Assembly: GCA_006384855.1 (NCBI GenBank)
Contig: VCJN01000708.1
Coordinates: 248,001-312,000, forward strand
Direction of reading: 5' to 3'
Length of the DNA stretch: 64,000 nucleotides
DNA from: Tetraselmis striata
Taxonomy: Eukaryota; Chlorophyta; Chlorodendrophyceae; Chlorodendrales; Chlorodendraceae
Shown here: piece after piece, positions 40,201 through 52,983 of the stretch
Layout of the letters: each line of letters begins with the position of its first letter
Position numbering within the stretch: the stretch's first letter is position 1
Translations under genes and position numbers: made by a program
Notes under the pieces: generated by a model
What the model was told of the DNA's origin: nothing
Seen by the model: the letters and a program-made list of their open reading frames with translations, nothing else
The model's database searches: none

Positions 40201-43200
40201 TGTCAAGGTCAATAGCGAGGACCGCGATAAGTGGACGCCGCTGCACTGCGCCGCTTACAAGGGTACATACGCCGCCCGCTGTCCCCGAGCCCTCGCGGTT
40301 TGCGATGTGACACTTCGTTCAAATGTGAATTGAGATGAGACGCCGGCAGTGTGCTGCTGCCCACTCGTTGGTTCTAGGGAATCCAAAGAATGGTGTCCTC
40401 ATAGGGTACTGGGACTTATTTGACACCTTTGAAGAATCAAAAGCGGCAAGTCGATTTTCTACCCGGTACGACAGCATCTCGTGCATTCCTAGCTAGGACG
40501 GGCGCCGTTGCGGTAATAGGAAAACTTCTTCAAATATCAACCTGCCCTACTTGCCGGAGGTCGAGAGTAGACGTAACTACCGGTATGGCGGAACCCTGTA
40601 GCGGATGTTCTTATAGATTGCACGCAAGCCCAGTTTGAGGCGTATGATAAGGGTTCACATGGGTGCGTAGTGAGGATGTGTATAGCCAAACGCCACCGCC
40701 GTAAGAACTGTTGCGCAATCATGCCATGACGGGTTTGTTTTTGCTCACATATCACTGGGCTTGGCAGGCCACGCAGGCGTCGTGAAGACCCTCCTGGAGA
40801 ACAAGGCTTCCCCCAACCTCAAGAACAACGACGGCGCCACCGCGCTGGACCTCGCCGCAGCCAAGAAGTACCGCGATGTGATGGAGCTCCTCGCCAACGC
40901 AGGCGGCGTCAAGGTGCGCGCTGTCTTTTGCCATCCTTATGGCTGCAGCTATATTTTACGACGTATGCACATGCAGTACCGCCGGGTGTTGCATATTGGC
41001 ATCTGACCGCCCTTCGCTACCGGGTCATGTTGGCGCAGACTCGTGAGCAAGTGACCGAGAGCAAGTGGAGCACGAATCGGTACTCGTCCAGCGGTGATGA
41101 GGTGAGTCGCCCAGACCTGGGTGTGAGGCCCGCCTGAGGAACAAGGACAGGGGAACCGCTTGGCGCAGGGTACCGCGCTTTTTAATCCGGCTCGCGGCTC
41201 GGAAATGATGAGTTGTCTTTCGTTCACAATCAGTGTGGTATTTGTAGTTTATTCTGATACTCTCAAGATAAATATTGTGTTTTTCTCTGAGCCGGGGGGG
41301 GGGGGGGTTCCACTACGCGGATATTTTGACTTTTTTGCTGCGAAACAACTCATTAACCTATAAACCCAATGTAAGTGGTGAGGTAGGTATTTCCAGATGA
41401 AAATGGTTTTCCTCTTTGCTTGTTGGGGGGGGGGGGGGGGGGGGGGGCAAAAAACAGTAGTACTTAGCAAACCAAAGGGGGCTGACAGTAGTATGATAAC
41501 GGACGATGTGTCTGCGTGCGAGCAGGCGCCCGCAGCAGCCGCACCGCCTGGCTCGGATGACAAGCTGCGGCGCGACAACGAGTGGCTGCATCGCCGCCTG
41601 TTGGAGATGGACCAGGAAATGGGCGATCTCAAAGACGCAAACGGGAAACTGCGGCGCCAGGTGGCGATGGGTGGCATGGACGACAAGGCGCAGGAGAGAC
41701 TGAGGGAGGAGATGGAGGCGGTGCAGCAGGCGGCGGACGAGGCCACGGCGAAGCTGACGGAGTCCGACCGCGAGAAGCGCGCGCTGGAGGCCAAGGTGCG
41801 GCCGGCAACCAAAGGACACCCCGCTCTGTACCTCACGGGAGCTGCGGGCATCGCTCTTCCGAGTATTTCGCGCCCGCGCTGTGGGCTAGCTCTCCCATCT
41901 AGTACTGTTTCTGACCCCCCTAGTACTGTTTCTGACGAGACGAAAACTACGATCCTTTGTTTATCTATTTTTCTTGAATAGATATATATGTTGACCCCCC
42001 CCCCCCCCCCCCCCCGCCGCCCCACCCCCCCCAAAAACAACCCGGCGCTTCCAGGTCCTGGATGGCCGGGAGGCGATGCACAACATGGAGCTGCTGACCG
42101 TGGAGCTCAGCCGCCGGCTGACAAAGGAGAAGGAGGACTACCTCAAGCAGTTCAACATTGCCAAGGAGCGCCTCGAGCGCCAGTAGGCTCCCCCCCCCCC
42201 CCCCCTCCTGCTTGCTTTTCTCTCATCACTGACTCACTCACTTGCACCTCACACACATGCCAAAGGACGGGCTGGCTCTGTACGCGCCCATATTAGTGCG
42301 ACATAATAACTATGCCACGTGTGTGTTTGCGGGCATGAATATCCCATGACCTTTACGTATATGTATTCATTTCATATCTCTGAGCATTATATGGGGAACA
42401 GCAGTTCCAATCTACGAAAAGTCGGACGACATTCGCTTTACCACCCATAACCTTTTGGGCCGCTTTCTACCACCACAAGTCGATTTATGCGGCATCACGC
42501 GCGCGCAAACTCCGGGCAGAAGTGAGCTTTGAGCTGTGAGCTACGCTGTACGAGGACTTTAGTTTTCCTAGCTTGGAACTACTCTATGGGGTCTACATGT
42601 GCAGAGGGAGAGGGAGAGAGAGAGAGAAAGAGGGTGAGGGGGGGGACATTACACTTGTTGAAATGTCATGACTACACGGGCGGTATGACGGCACAGTTGA
42701 TATTAGGAGAATTTTTTAATGACTGGAGCACTGGAGCCGAGCGCACTGTGCATTGCCCCCCCTACTACAGGCTGGCCGACGAGCAGGAGCGCATGCGGAA
42801 CGAGTTGGCGTCGAAGAAGGCGGAGTTTGAGAAGGCCAAGGCGGAGTACAAGCGCCTGACCGACGAGTTGCGCAACAAGACAGTCGGCATGGACGAGCAC
42901 GTGCGGCAGACCATCAGCAGCCTGGAGCGGAAGCTGAAGGAGAGGGATGACGAGACCGCCGCGCTCAAGGCCGAAGTGAAGCAGCTGCGGGCTGACAATC
43001 TTGAGGGCAACCAGGAGGTCCGCCGGCTGGACCAGCAGCTCAGCGATGCAAAAGAGCACATGGCGACTCTGGAGGAGCACCTGCAGGTGCGTGGGGGCGG
43101 CATCAGCTCTCTTATCCCACTTTATGGGTTGTCCAAAATGTGGAGTTGGGAAAGGTTAGGAGGGGGGGGGGGGGGACCAAGGCATGCAGAAGGACACAAG

Positions 43201-46200
43201 TCCATGATGAATGTGGGTTAGGACGTATACACTTATGACGACATTGAATCATCATTTATTTTTTTAAATCGTGCGCCGACTTCATGAAGTCATGCAGGCA
43301 CTATGTGATGCACATATTGGGCAGCAGGGCGTGTAGGGTTTCATGAATTTTACAATGGTGTATTGCAAAGACATGAAGCTGTGGCATAACAGTATCGCTG
43401 ACAAAGCCCATTACACTCACGTCACTAGTACGTCAAACCCCTCTGCAGCAGTTGCGAAGCATGATGTGCCCTTTGCATGTTAGTCAGGGTCGACTGTAGG
43501 GTATGGCCTCACTTCAGAAATCCTGCAGCTTTACAACCTTATTCGCCACTTTTATGGATCTGCCGTAGCCGACAGGTAACAGAGTGTCTCCAGAGTCCAA
43601 GAAGTGGCTTTCCAAATTGGCATGGTTTCGGAGCCCCCGTTCGCTAAATTGTACAACTTGCCGCTACAGTAGCATTACATGAAGATGACATGCGCTGCTG
43701 TCCTTGATCGCTGCCGCGCGCTGAGTCTGCTGGCACCACTGTGCGCGCTGTGACAGGCGGCGCAGCAGAGGATTGCCGGCCTGGAGGCCGACCTGCAGGA
43801 CAGGGGCGGCAACGCGCAGAAGGTGCGTGTGCATCCCACCCTGTGAGGGCAGCGTCAAGCAAATGGCTAAACATGCGTGACAAACACGGTGGCGTGAGCG
43901 CACTTTGACAGTCGCATCAGATCCTATTCAGGTAGCGAAGGTATAAACAGTACATTTTAATTTTTCAGTGTGTATATTGTATTACACATCAGGCGATATT
44001 CGTTATCTAATATTTTCATATATATTCAATTTTAGTAGCCGGGGGGGGGGGGGGGGGGGGGTAAACTTAAAAGTTCGCCCGGGTCATCGGCATACCCAGA
44101 GCCGCCCAAAGCCGCCCCATCACTTGACCTCGTGCGCCAACTGCAGTCGTAGGTCTGGTATACCCATAAGACCGTTGCCTCATTCGAACCCGAAGAGCAA
44201 ACGCATCAACCGGGTAACCCCGGGACACGGGCCCGGACGATATTACCCTGAAATGACAGAGCCGGGAATCGATCCGGGGATCTCCTGAGTAGGAGACCGC
44301 CGCTCCACCGAGCGAACAGACGAGGCCTGTTGGGGGGGGGGGGGGGGGGAGGGGGAATTGATCTTGCTGAATTGTCTTATTGCTGAAGTTTGATATTCTT
44401 TGAGCTCGTGACAAGTTGAATATACTTGTCTTCAAAGGGGAAGAGAGGGGGGAGGAGTGGTACCAGACGCTAATGTAATGCTCCTGGTGCTTGACATGGT
44501 TGGCGTGTGCAGATGGAGCGGGAGTACGGTCAGCATGTGCGCCACCTGCAGGAGCAGCTGGAGGACGCTCTCAACGCCGCGAAGCAGCCCGGCGTAGCGC
44601 TGAAGGAGGCGAACCGCAAGATCCACGGCCTGACCCAGGACCTGGAGGACACCAAGCGCGAGCTCGAGAAGGTGAGCGGGCGCACGTGGCAGCATCATGT
44701 GACATGGCGCTTAGCGGCGCAACTTACTTCCCAATAATTCGCCATACGACATTGCGCGTGTGCTATGGCGACCTACTCTGCAACTGCCCCCTTGCGCCGC
44801 CACACTTTCGCTGGCACCGATGATCTTTTCGCTAGAACGAATACATTCATCCTGGAGCAGAAATGCACTGGAAGTGTTTATTTCTCACAGCAGCAGGAAA
44901 AACCGAATATACAAGAGTATCGGAATTCCGTACTTTCTTTGCGAAAAGGCGGTGTTACTAATGACTGGTTAACACAAGTATTCATAGTGGTACCTCTTCA
45001 GTGATTTTTGTTTCAGAAGAACGGAAGAGTGATATATTGACAAGCTTTTGTGGCGCTACGGGCGGAAGACAGTGCTGGCAATTGGGGTCGGATTTGTTTT
45101 TAGACTCGCCTACTGGTATTGAGTAGTCGCTTTACAGTGAATCCCTACAAACATGAAAGTGGCGCGGCGGAAAGTGTGGCCACTACGAGATACGAATCAG
45201 GGGTGTTTTTTGACATCCTGGGAACTGTGGCAGTCTAGGTTTAGGTTTATAAACCCTGAAATTGCAGAGCCCTCACTACACCCTAATGGCCGCAAATTGG
45301 GACAGGCCCAGGTGTCCAACATCAATGGGTCGGAGCAGATAGAAGGGTTGCAGCGGATTGTGAAGGAGCGCGACGCCGACATCAAGAAGCTGCGCGAGAG
45401 TCTCGATGGAATGGAAGAGGATCTGCAGGACACCGAGCACCAGCTCAGCCGCACCAAGAAGGCGCTCCAGGAGGCAAAAGACGCAGCGGCCGAGACGGAA
45501 GCCGACTATGAGGTCGAGCTCCAGGAGCTCCACGCAAAGAACAAGCGCCTGGAGGAGGAGAACAAGAGGCTGAGGCCGGGCCAGCCGCAGCCTATCAACC
45601 ACAGCGCTGTGCCACCCCTGGTACGCCCGCCCGCCACGTGCCTTTCCCTGCCCAGCGGCTGTGGATGTGCTGTGGGTGGCGGGAGCGCAATAAATGGAAT
45701 GATAAGAAGATCAGACACAGTTGCCAAGTTGTCTCGTGGAACGTGCGTTTGTTTGTGGACTAGTATAGAACACTGTACAATTGACTGACAACACCTGCTA
45801 GCCGGTGCTTGGGTGCTAGATGGTTGGAAATGGCTAGGGACACCTCGTGGTATAGAGAATGAAACACGCAACTGCTCCGAAACCACCGGGGTCAAGCGCT
45901 TGGCAGGTCCAGGTTAAAATTTGTTATTGTGCTTGGCAACCAGACAAATGTGCCCGGGAGTTTGATGCGTGGGAGTCGGCGCTCAATGGTGGCTTGCTTC
46001 CTATGCAGGATGCCGACCTCCGGGCAAGGCTTGACGCCGAGCAGAGGAAGGCTGAAGCCCTCGAGGCAGAGAACAACAAGCTTAAAAAGGTGGGGGACGC
46101 TTTTGCCCCGGCCGTGCAATAGCACCCCCTGACGAGGGGCGCCCTGCGTTCATATGTGGACACAAAATACCCCTGACTGGGTACACGCACGATGCCGTTT

Positions 46201-47037
46201 CGAAGCTACATATATCGGAAGATGATTGAGTTTTCACTGGGTGGTTAGTATGCGTTGCGCAGTCAAGCAAGTTCGCCCATTATAGCCACCTGATGGAGCG
46301 GTGCCATGTATAGATTAGGCACGGCAGTGTACCCCTACCAAAGTATCGCCTTGTGGGCGCGTCACATACTAGGTGCTAAGGTGTTGGAGGTATACAAAGA
46401 GAGAGAAAGGGAAACATGACATTGAGTCCACCTAAAGTGGAATCAATAGTGGGTGTGTGCTCAAGCGTTTCAACAGCCATACTAAGCGAAGCACCACATG
46501 TGCAGCACTATCGCAAACCAAAGTGGTGTTTCATCATCAATATTGGGCACTGAACGTATCTGACTGCTGCAGAAAATGAAGAACATGGTGCCCAAGATCG
46601 TTGGCAATGTGCCGCAGCAGAACACGGACGATGCCGCGCGTAAGCTGGACGAGGCGCTGGCGAAGAACAAGAAGCTGACGGCCGACAAGGCCAACCTGAC
46701 GGCCAAGCTAACGGAATTTGGGGTATGTTTTCGTGGGATGCGGGGCTCTGAGGTCAGACTAAGAGTTTTGTGCAAGGGTGTATACAGGCTCGGAAGATTG
46801 ATGTAGGCGCACTCTGACTACAGTAGTTCCTGAAGTAGTAGGCGCGCAAATATAAAACATGGAATTGCTCCGGTGTACTGTCCTTGTCATTTGTGTATGG
46901 TATGGAATGGTTAAACGCGCCCAGCCCAGAGGCCTGGGGGTAGCTAAAGGGCATCACCCAGCGTCATATTTGTGTATATATGTAAGCGTATGTATATATT
47001 TTACATTTGACATCTACCTATACCTATACTATGTGCA

Positions 47038-47103
<66 letters not shown>

Positions 47104-50100
47104 AATATGAATATGAACATGAACATGAATATGAATATGAATATGAATATGAATATGAATATGAATATGAATATGTATATGTATGAGTGTATGTATATGT
47201 ATACGTATATGTGTATGTATATGTGTACGTATATGTATATAAACGTGTGTGTGTATGTATATATGTAAGTGTATGTGTATGTATATATGTAAGTGTATGT
47301 GTATGTCTATATGTATGTGCATGTGTATGTGTTTGTGTTTGTGTATGTGTACGTGTATTTTGTGACTTCTGCGGAGTTCATGTTTGACACAGTCATCGTA
47401 TTTGGCCTGCAAATTGTGCAATACACACGTCCACACAGTAACTTTTTAGCGTCCCCCGCCTGGCGCTGCTACAATTAAATTGCTTGGAAATCCCACTGCG
47501 TGACAAATTAATTTAGCAACAGTCAGCTTTCCGTTCTCAGGCCCACCCCGGGCGCGATGCATCGCCCCGCTGTTTGGGTTGCTGACTGTGACATTGGGCG
47601 CCCGCTCGCAGGACGCCATACAAAAGTTGAATGGCGACCTGGACGGCGCTAAGTGGGAGCTGAGCGGGCTGCACGACCAGGTGAAGCGGCTGCAGGCAGC
47701 GCTGCTGGCGGAGGAGGGGCGCAACGTTGAGCTGGAGAGCGAGCGCAACAAGCTCACGGACGAGCTGGCGGCGCTCAAGGCGCAGCTGGCGGAGGCGCTC
47801 GCGCGCGCGGACGAGCTGGCGGACACCGTAGACAAGCAGAACCGCGAGCTGCAGAACCTGGATGAGGTTTGGCTGCACGCCCCCCCCCCCCCCCCTTCCC
47901 CCCAAATTGCCCCTTCACCCGGATTCCATGGCGCCCGCAGCAGGAACGAGGCAGCCTGGCGACGCCTCGCGTGGTAGGCGGACTGATGCACGCGTTTGTA
48001 GCCAGAACTTGCCCACAATTGATGACGCGGTCATTGGAACACTGTGAATAAGCACCTGCGCTGCCTGCCAGGGGTCAAACGTCGACGAAACTATAGTGGG
48101 ACTATAACAAATGTTCCTATAGACTGCATGCAAGCGCAATTTGAGCCTTTCGATTAGGGGTAATGTTAAAGGTCCGTCAGCACCCGTAGTTGCCGGACAA
48201 GAACAATGATGCAGCATGGGACTGCATGGGGTGAATACTGTACAAAATATCAATTAATCGGACGATCGATGCGCGGTGCGGAAACGAAGTAGCGGTGTTC
48301 GAAGCAGCGTATGAAGGGTCGAGGTGATATTTGATAATACAATCACACTCTTGCGATGAATACCTGCGCATCCGTTTGTCACCGTGGACCTAAATGTATA
48401 TACCGCGGGCTCTGTATCACATCAGCTTCAAACGCTGTTCCCGCCACCTGTCGTGTGATTTAGAAACGTCGCATGGCCGTACGTACTATGCACGTCAGCT
48501 CACTTGGAAACTGGAATTGCCTTAACAGGCTTAGCGACTAGTTACATGCCAGGTAATCTTCCGCGATGCCGTTGTGCTTGTTTGTGACTAGGGTTCCCAA
48601 CCCTATCGCACATCTGATCGTTAGGGTAAGCAGCTTCTGGTCCCTTGTACTACATTTGCAGATTTGTGGACTATTGTATGGGCCAAAAGTAGCAGTATTA
48701 TTATTTCTGAAAATGATAATGCTAATGATGTTCCGTTACTGGTTTTCCATATCAGTATAAGTTTATTCCCATCGATGGTTTGCTGCTCCATCCTAACCAC
48801 CTAATGTCATTTCACGGATGCTGCTGCCTGGTGTGCAGCAGCACGGTCCAGCAGCGCTGCCTTTGGCTGCCCTTGGCCCGACCTGGCCTGCCGGCGGACA
48901 GCCTTTCCCTTTGCCTCAACGTTCTACGTTCAGCCACCTCCGTCTACTCGTACAGTATCCCCAAGTCAGTCCGTACCTGTGTGCAAGAAATTGTACGTAC
49001 TGGTACCGACATACTGCATCAGTAACGATGCAATCAATCGGTTACGGGTACTGGTACCGTCGTATGATTACTGGTACCGATTTACTACAGGCACACGGGT
49101 ACTACAGTCCCAGGACTGTGTTAGCAGAATACATTGCAGACTAAAGATGTACAATACCGCTACATGCGGGGTTTATCGACTATTTCCAGCGGCAAACGAA
49201 GTACAACGAAGTACATACCCCCTGATTGACATTCTATTTCCTTGATAAGCCGCTGGCGCTCTTACCTAATGCCCCCTGGGTCTCGCTGCTGCAGGAAACC
49301 CAGCGCCTGCACACCGACCGGCAGCAGCTGCAGGCGCTGGTGGAGAAGCTGAGCGCGGAGGCGGACGCGCTGCGCGCGGAGGCGGCGGCCCTGCGCGCCG
49401 AGCGGGACGCTGCGGAGGCGGAGCGCGCCGAGCTGGCCGACCGCGCGGAGGAGCTCGCCGCGCAGAGGGACACGGCGCGTGGTGAGGCGGCGGCCCTGCG
49501 CGCCGAGCTGGGTCGCGCGGAGGCGGACGCCGACGGGCGCTGGGCCAGCCTGCAGGTGAGGGCCGGAATGCAAATTCTTGGTCTTGAGCTTCTGTTGCCT
49601 CATCCTTCATCTCTGCAGAAAACCGGTGTGGCTCTGGCCCACAGGCCACCACCAAACATGCTCACCGCATGTCAGACTGATATGTTCAATTGGGAGTTGA
49701 GCTGCCTTCCCATAGCCGGATTTTATCACCTTGGCGCCGCCATTATCATATTCCTGTATGTATTGATATCTACCCCCAACACAGCAATGGCCCAGCACGG
49801 TAAAAGCAGTAATTGACGCCTTACAGGAATTTGATAATAATTGTAGATAATTGTACAGTTATCTACATTCGATTACTGCAAACCTCAATGTCTACAATTT
49901 ACAAAATAGGTAAATTAACGAGTATTTACTCTTTAAACTGTACACTGTATTTCTGTAAACTAAATGTCTGTAGTTAACGAGCAGAACTCGAGAAAAGCTT
50001 ATTTTATCAACAAAAATCCAGAAAATATATCCTATTTCCGGTATCGACTTGGACTTTGACGAAAAATAAGTCCAATGTGGTCTAGTATGCGTCTACCACG

Positions 50101-51317
50101 GTTTTGGAGAGTTGGCGAGGCACCTGCTCCAAAACCATACATTGTTGTCCCGAGTCATTGCAGATACACGTTGCACTTCCCCCTTGTGAAGGCAGGAGCT
50201 CCAACTTAGGAATTGCGTAGGAAACATAAAGGATCGGTCGCGGTGAATTTACTCAAAGCTTACGAGCCGTGCTTGTCAAGCAGGATACGACTGTCGCCTG
50301 CCGCGGCGCTGAGCCCCACTGTATTGGCGCGCTCCCCCAGGCTGAGCTGGCGCGCGCCGCGCAACTCGCGGATGACAAGGAGGCCGAGGCGGCTGCGCTC
50401 AACGCGGAGCTGCGCAAGCTGAAGAAGAAGCTGGAGGATCTCGACGCCGAGCGCGCGGCTGCGGTCGGCGCCAACAAGAAGCTGTCTGGCGAGCGCGACA
50501 GGCTGCAGGTGGGTTGCTCTCCCGATTGGTGACCATCCACGTAGTTGGAATGGGGAGCGCGTACTCTCGGGGAGGATGTGCGCGTGTATGGAATGGCACA
50601 GTGCTCGAGCCCTGGACAGTAGTATATCTATGTATGTATATGTATATATATATCCCACAAGCAAACAGGTCCAGTTGCCATCGTGAATAAGATGCCATCC
50701 TGGAATCTAAGCACAGTGTGCAGACACAAAGAGCACAGCCGCCCTCTCCCGCTTTGGTGACCAGCCCCCATGTCATTATCCTTCTGACAGTGTTTGGCGT
50801 GGCGTCGTGCATCCCCATCCCCTTCGTCGTCCATCCCCTCGAGTGTGCTTGCTGTTGCTGCCCGTCATGCTGGGAGGTAGCCTCAGCGGGATTACGCTCT
50901 GCGGGTTGCCGCGCCTGACATGTGCCCTGCTGCCTGCAGGGCGAGGTGGACTACCTGGTTGCGCAGAAGCGTGAGCTGGAGGTCGAGCGTGACGCCGCAG
51001 TTGGCGCATACCGCAACAAGGACAAGGAGCTGGCGGCACGGGATGCTGAGCTGTCCGCCGTGGCCAGCAAGCATCAAGGGCTCGGTGGCGAGCTGGCCGA
51101 GAAGGACCGCCAGCTGAAGGACACCAGCCGTCGGCAGCTGGCCTACACTGGCTCGCAGCTTGCGGAGGAGAGCGCCGACCTTAGCGGCAAGGCCGTGGAC
51201 GCCATGCTGGAGAGCTTCTTGACGCCGCGCCGCGCCCTGGACATGCAGACGGAAGTGGCGCGCAAGAAGGCCACCGCGCGCAGCGGGCAGCACTACCCGC
51301 CCCCCTTCCCCCTGTAG
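37297..51317 (+). CDS. ankyrin-repeat and coiled-coil protein, about 1,290 residues
   Basis: Twenty phase-consistent exons: 37297-37491, 37626-37775, 37860-37985, 38960-39187, 39637-39819, 40028-40262, 40768-40913, 41039-41101, 41526-41795, 42055-42182, 42771-43086, 43757-43822, 44513-44671, 45312-45620, 46009-46089, 46573-46722, 47612-47866, 49295-49555, 50341-50508, 50940-51317. Residues 1 to about 420 hold ankyrin repeats ([59 protein letters not shown]). The rest is heptad-rich coiled coil ([34 protein letters not shown]). The tail has an Arg/Lys segment before the stop. Such proteins are usually scaffolds, for example at the basal body or cytoskeleton; the function here is unknown. The acceptor of exon 9 and the alternative CAG at exons 2 and 3 are uncertain. 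Exon 10 ends at CA|GTAGGC, so a tempting TAG stop is actually part of the donor. Confidence 0.78.
38405..38426. repeat. (GGGT)n tetranucleotide repeat
   Basis: About five GGGT units in the long third intron of the ankyrin gene. The G-triplets have the spacing of a G-quadruplex motif on the plus strand. Confidence 0.8.
41425..41447. repeat. poly-G tract in the ankyrin gene
   Basis: About 23 G residues upstream of exon 9. Other runs in the same gene lie at about 38020-38042, 41287-41298, 41994-42015 (C), 42190-42204 (C), 43161-43175, 44041-44061, 44333-44349 and 47880-47895 (C), all intronic. Confidence 0.9.
44255..44322 (-). other. degenerate tRNA-like sequence (possible SINE head)
   Basis: On the minus strand the segment shows a box-A-like TTCGCTCGGTGGAGCG, a perfect 5-bp anticodon-like stem (TCTCC/GGAGA) and a box-B-like GATCGATTCC. 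A normal cloverleaf fails: the D loop is only about four bases, the anticodon loop is six, and the T stem has a C-C mismatch. It is therefore more likely a tRNA relic or a tRNA-derived element than a working tRNA. It lies in an intron of the ankyrin gene, antisense to it, beside a poly-G run. Confidence 0.35.
47035..47355. repeat. hexanucleotide satellite (ATGTAT)n to (ATGAAT)n
   Basis: About 300 nt of 6-bp units in an intron of the ankyrin gene. Pure GTATAT units (to about 47100) give way to ATGAAT units (to about 47172) and then to degenerate TATGTG units. The apparent Met-Tyr, Met-Asn and His-Ile ORFs here are artefacts. Confidence 0.95.
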
Positions 51318-52983
51318 AGCCGGCACGACATCCCTAGCTGTGATGCCCCCCGTCCCCTCCCTATCCCACTTTCTGACACCGCTACTACTTAGGGTGACCA
51401 TGGCAACCTGCTCGTCAATTGTACTGCACCGACAGTAGATGCCTTGCCTGGCTGCAATCTTGACGCAGCTGTTCTAGGCGTAAGACATGTGGAGAAAATT
51501 GGTCTGAAAACAAACGGCGGTTGCGGGTCACCATTGTAATCACTTGCCCCCCCCCCCCCCCCCCCTCCACCAACTGAGCAATCAGCAGCACTACCTCCAA
51601 CCCACTCATATATCACCTTTCTGCACATAGGCTGCATACTTTGGTGGGTGATGACGAAGTGGCAGACTTTATATTTATTGGACTTCATACCATCACGGCT
51701 GCCTTGTGTATATTTACGTCGGAGCGAATAATAAGTGTGGACAAGTGTTCATATCAGTATTTGGAGCTTCGTCGCGCTTGACCTTGGTCAATCCTGCCTT
51801 TTCCCACCCTAAATGTTGAAGATTTTTACCTAAAACTGCTTTGTACAATAGGACGCGTTTTAAGCTGGGATGCGCGAACTTGTGGACGCCTCAATTGTAT
51901 ACCCTATGGAGCTATGGCCCTAGCGGTACCAATCTTCTATGGCTGACTATGGCGGTTGCAGCACCATCACACGGCAAGGGTACGACAATAAGTCGCATCA
52001 TCCATCATATGTCCATCCAGTTTTTTACATCATAAGACATATAGTCGCCAACGAGCTTCGGGGGGGGGGGGGGGGGGTATTACATATGAGATGGACACGG
52101 CTTACACTGATACTTTAATGGTGTTGACCGAATGATGGGTAGTCAGAAATACGTATATCCCTACACATGTACATTCATACAAAGTGTTTGGATGTATGAA
52201 GTGGCGGCAATCACGAACGCCACCATCGCCGCCAGTCAGTATTTAGTCACGCAAACTATGTTTGGAATGCTGTATCTGGGGCGCTACTAGCAGCTGCTCC
52301 TACAAAATAACATTATTATTTATTAGTAGTCGCTATAATAGCAATGCTGACGTTATAATAGACTCCTGCATGCTCGTCGTTGTCGGGTCGGCGCCGCCGC
52401 CAGCCGCGCCATCGGGCCAGTCGCGCCGCTTTCGTTTTACAGGGCGAGACACGTGCTGATGACAATTATTATATTCAAGCCCCCCACCCCCACCCCTTGC
52501 CCCCTGCGTCTGAATCCTCTCACAACTGACATAATACAGACGTCGAGAATCATGATCAAATGGGAATAAGAACTGAAATGAACAGGACCTGGGGGTAGGG
52601 GTGGGATGATTGCTGCTTCAAGTAATTGTGTGTTGGCCTCATGATGATTAAGTAGGTTCATCAAGTTCATGCGAGTTACCCAGCCACCAGCCAACAGCGC
52701 CCGCTGCAAATCATGCCGCTGCCGCCAGATAGCAACACACCCTGAGGCATGCTAGATGAATGTCACCTGGACTTGAATTATTCTTTAAAGGTACCCAGTC
52801 TCCGGGACCACGGTGTTTGCCTGCATTGGCAAGCATGGACATCCCATCAGTAGACCCAGCAAGGAGTAACTTAAACCACCTGGCCCAGCCCCTACTCTTC
52901 AGCATATCTGGCCGATGGCGGTCCAGTCACCCTAGCATGGGCGCGGACACGGCTGGCGGCTCTTCGACACGTCTTCCGCCGGC
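51318..52983. other. convergent intergenic region, no gene seen
   Basis: About 1.7 kb between the ankyrin gene and the convergent fibrillin gene. It carries a C-run (about 51547-51565) and a G-run (about 52061-52077) and is AT-rich in between. No protein-like frame or RNA was recognised. Confidence 0.5.

Noticed and set aside
44255-44322. functional tRNA gene
   Set aside because: D loop and anticodon loop too short and a T-stem mismatch; kept only as a tRNA-like relic.
47029-47436. 135-residue minus-strand His-Ile frame and matching Met-Tyr frames
   Set aside because: Pure translation of the hexanucleotide satellite; no real gene.
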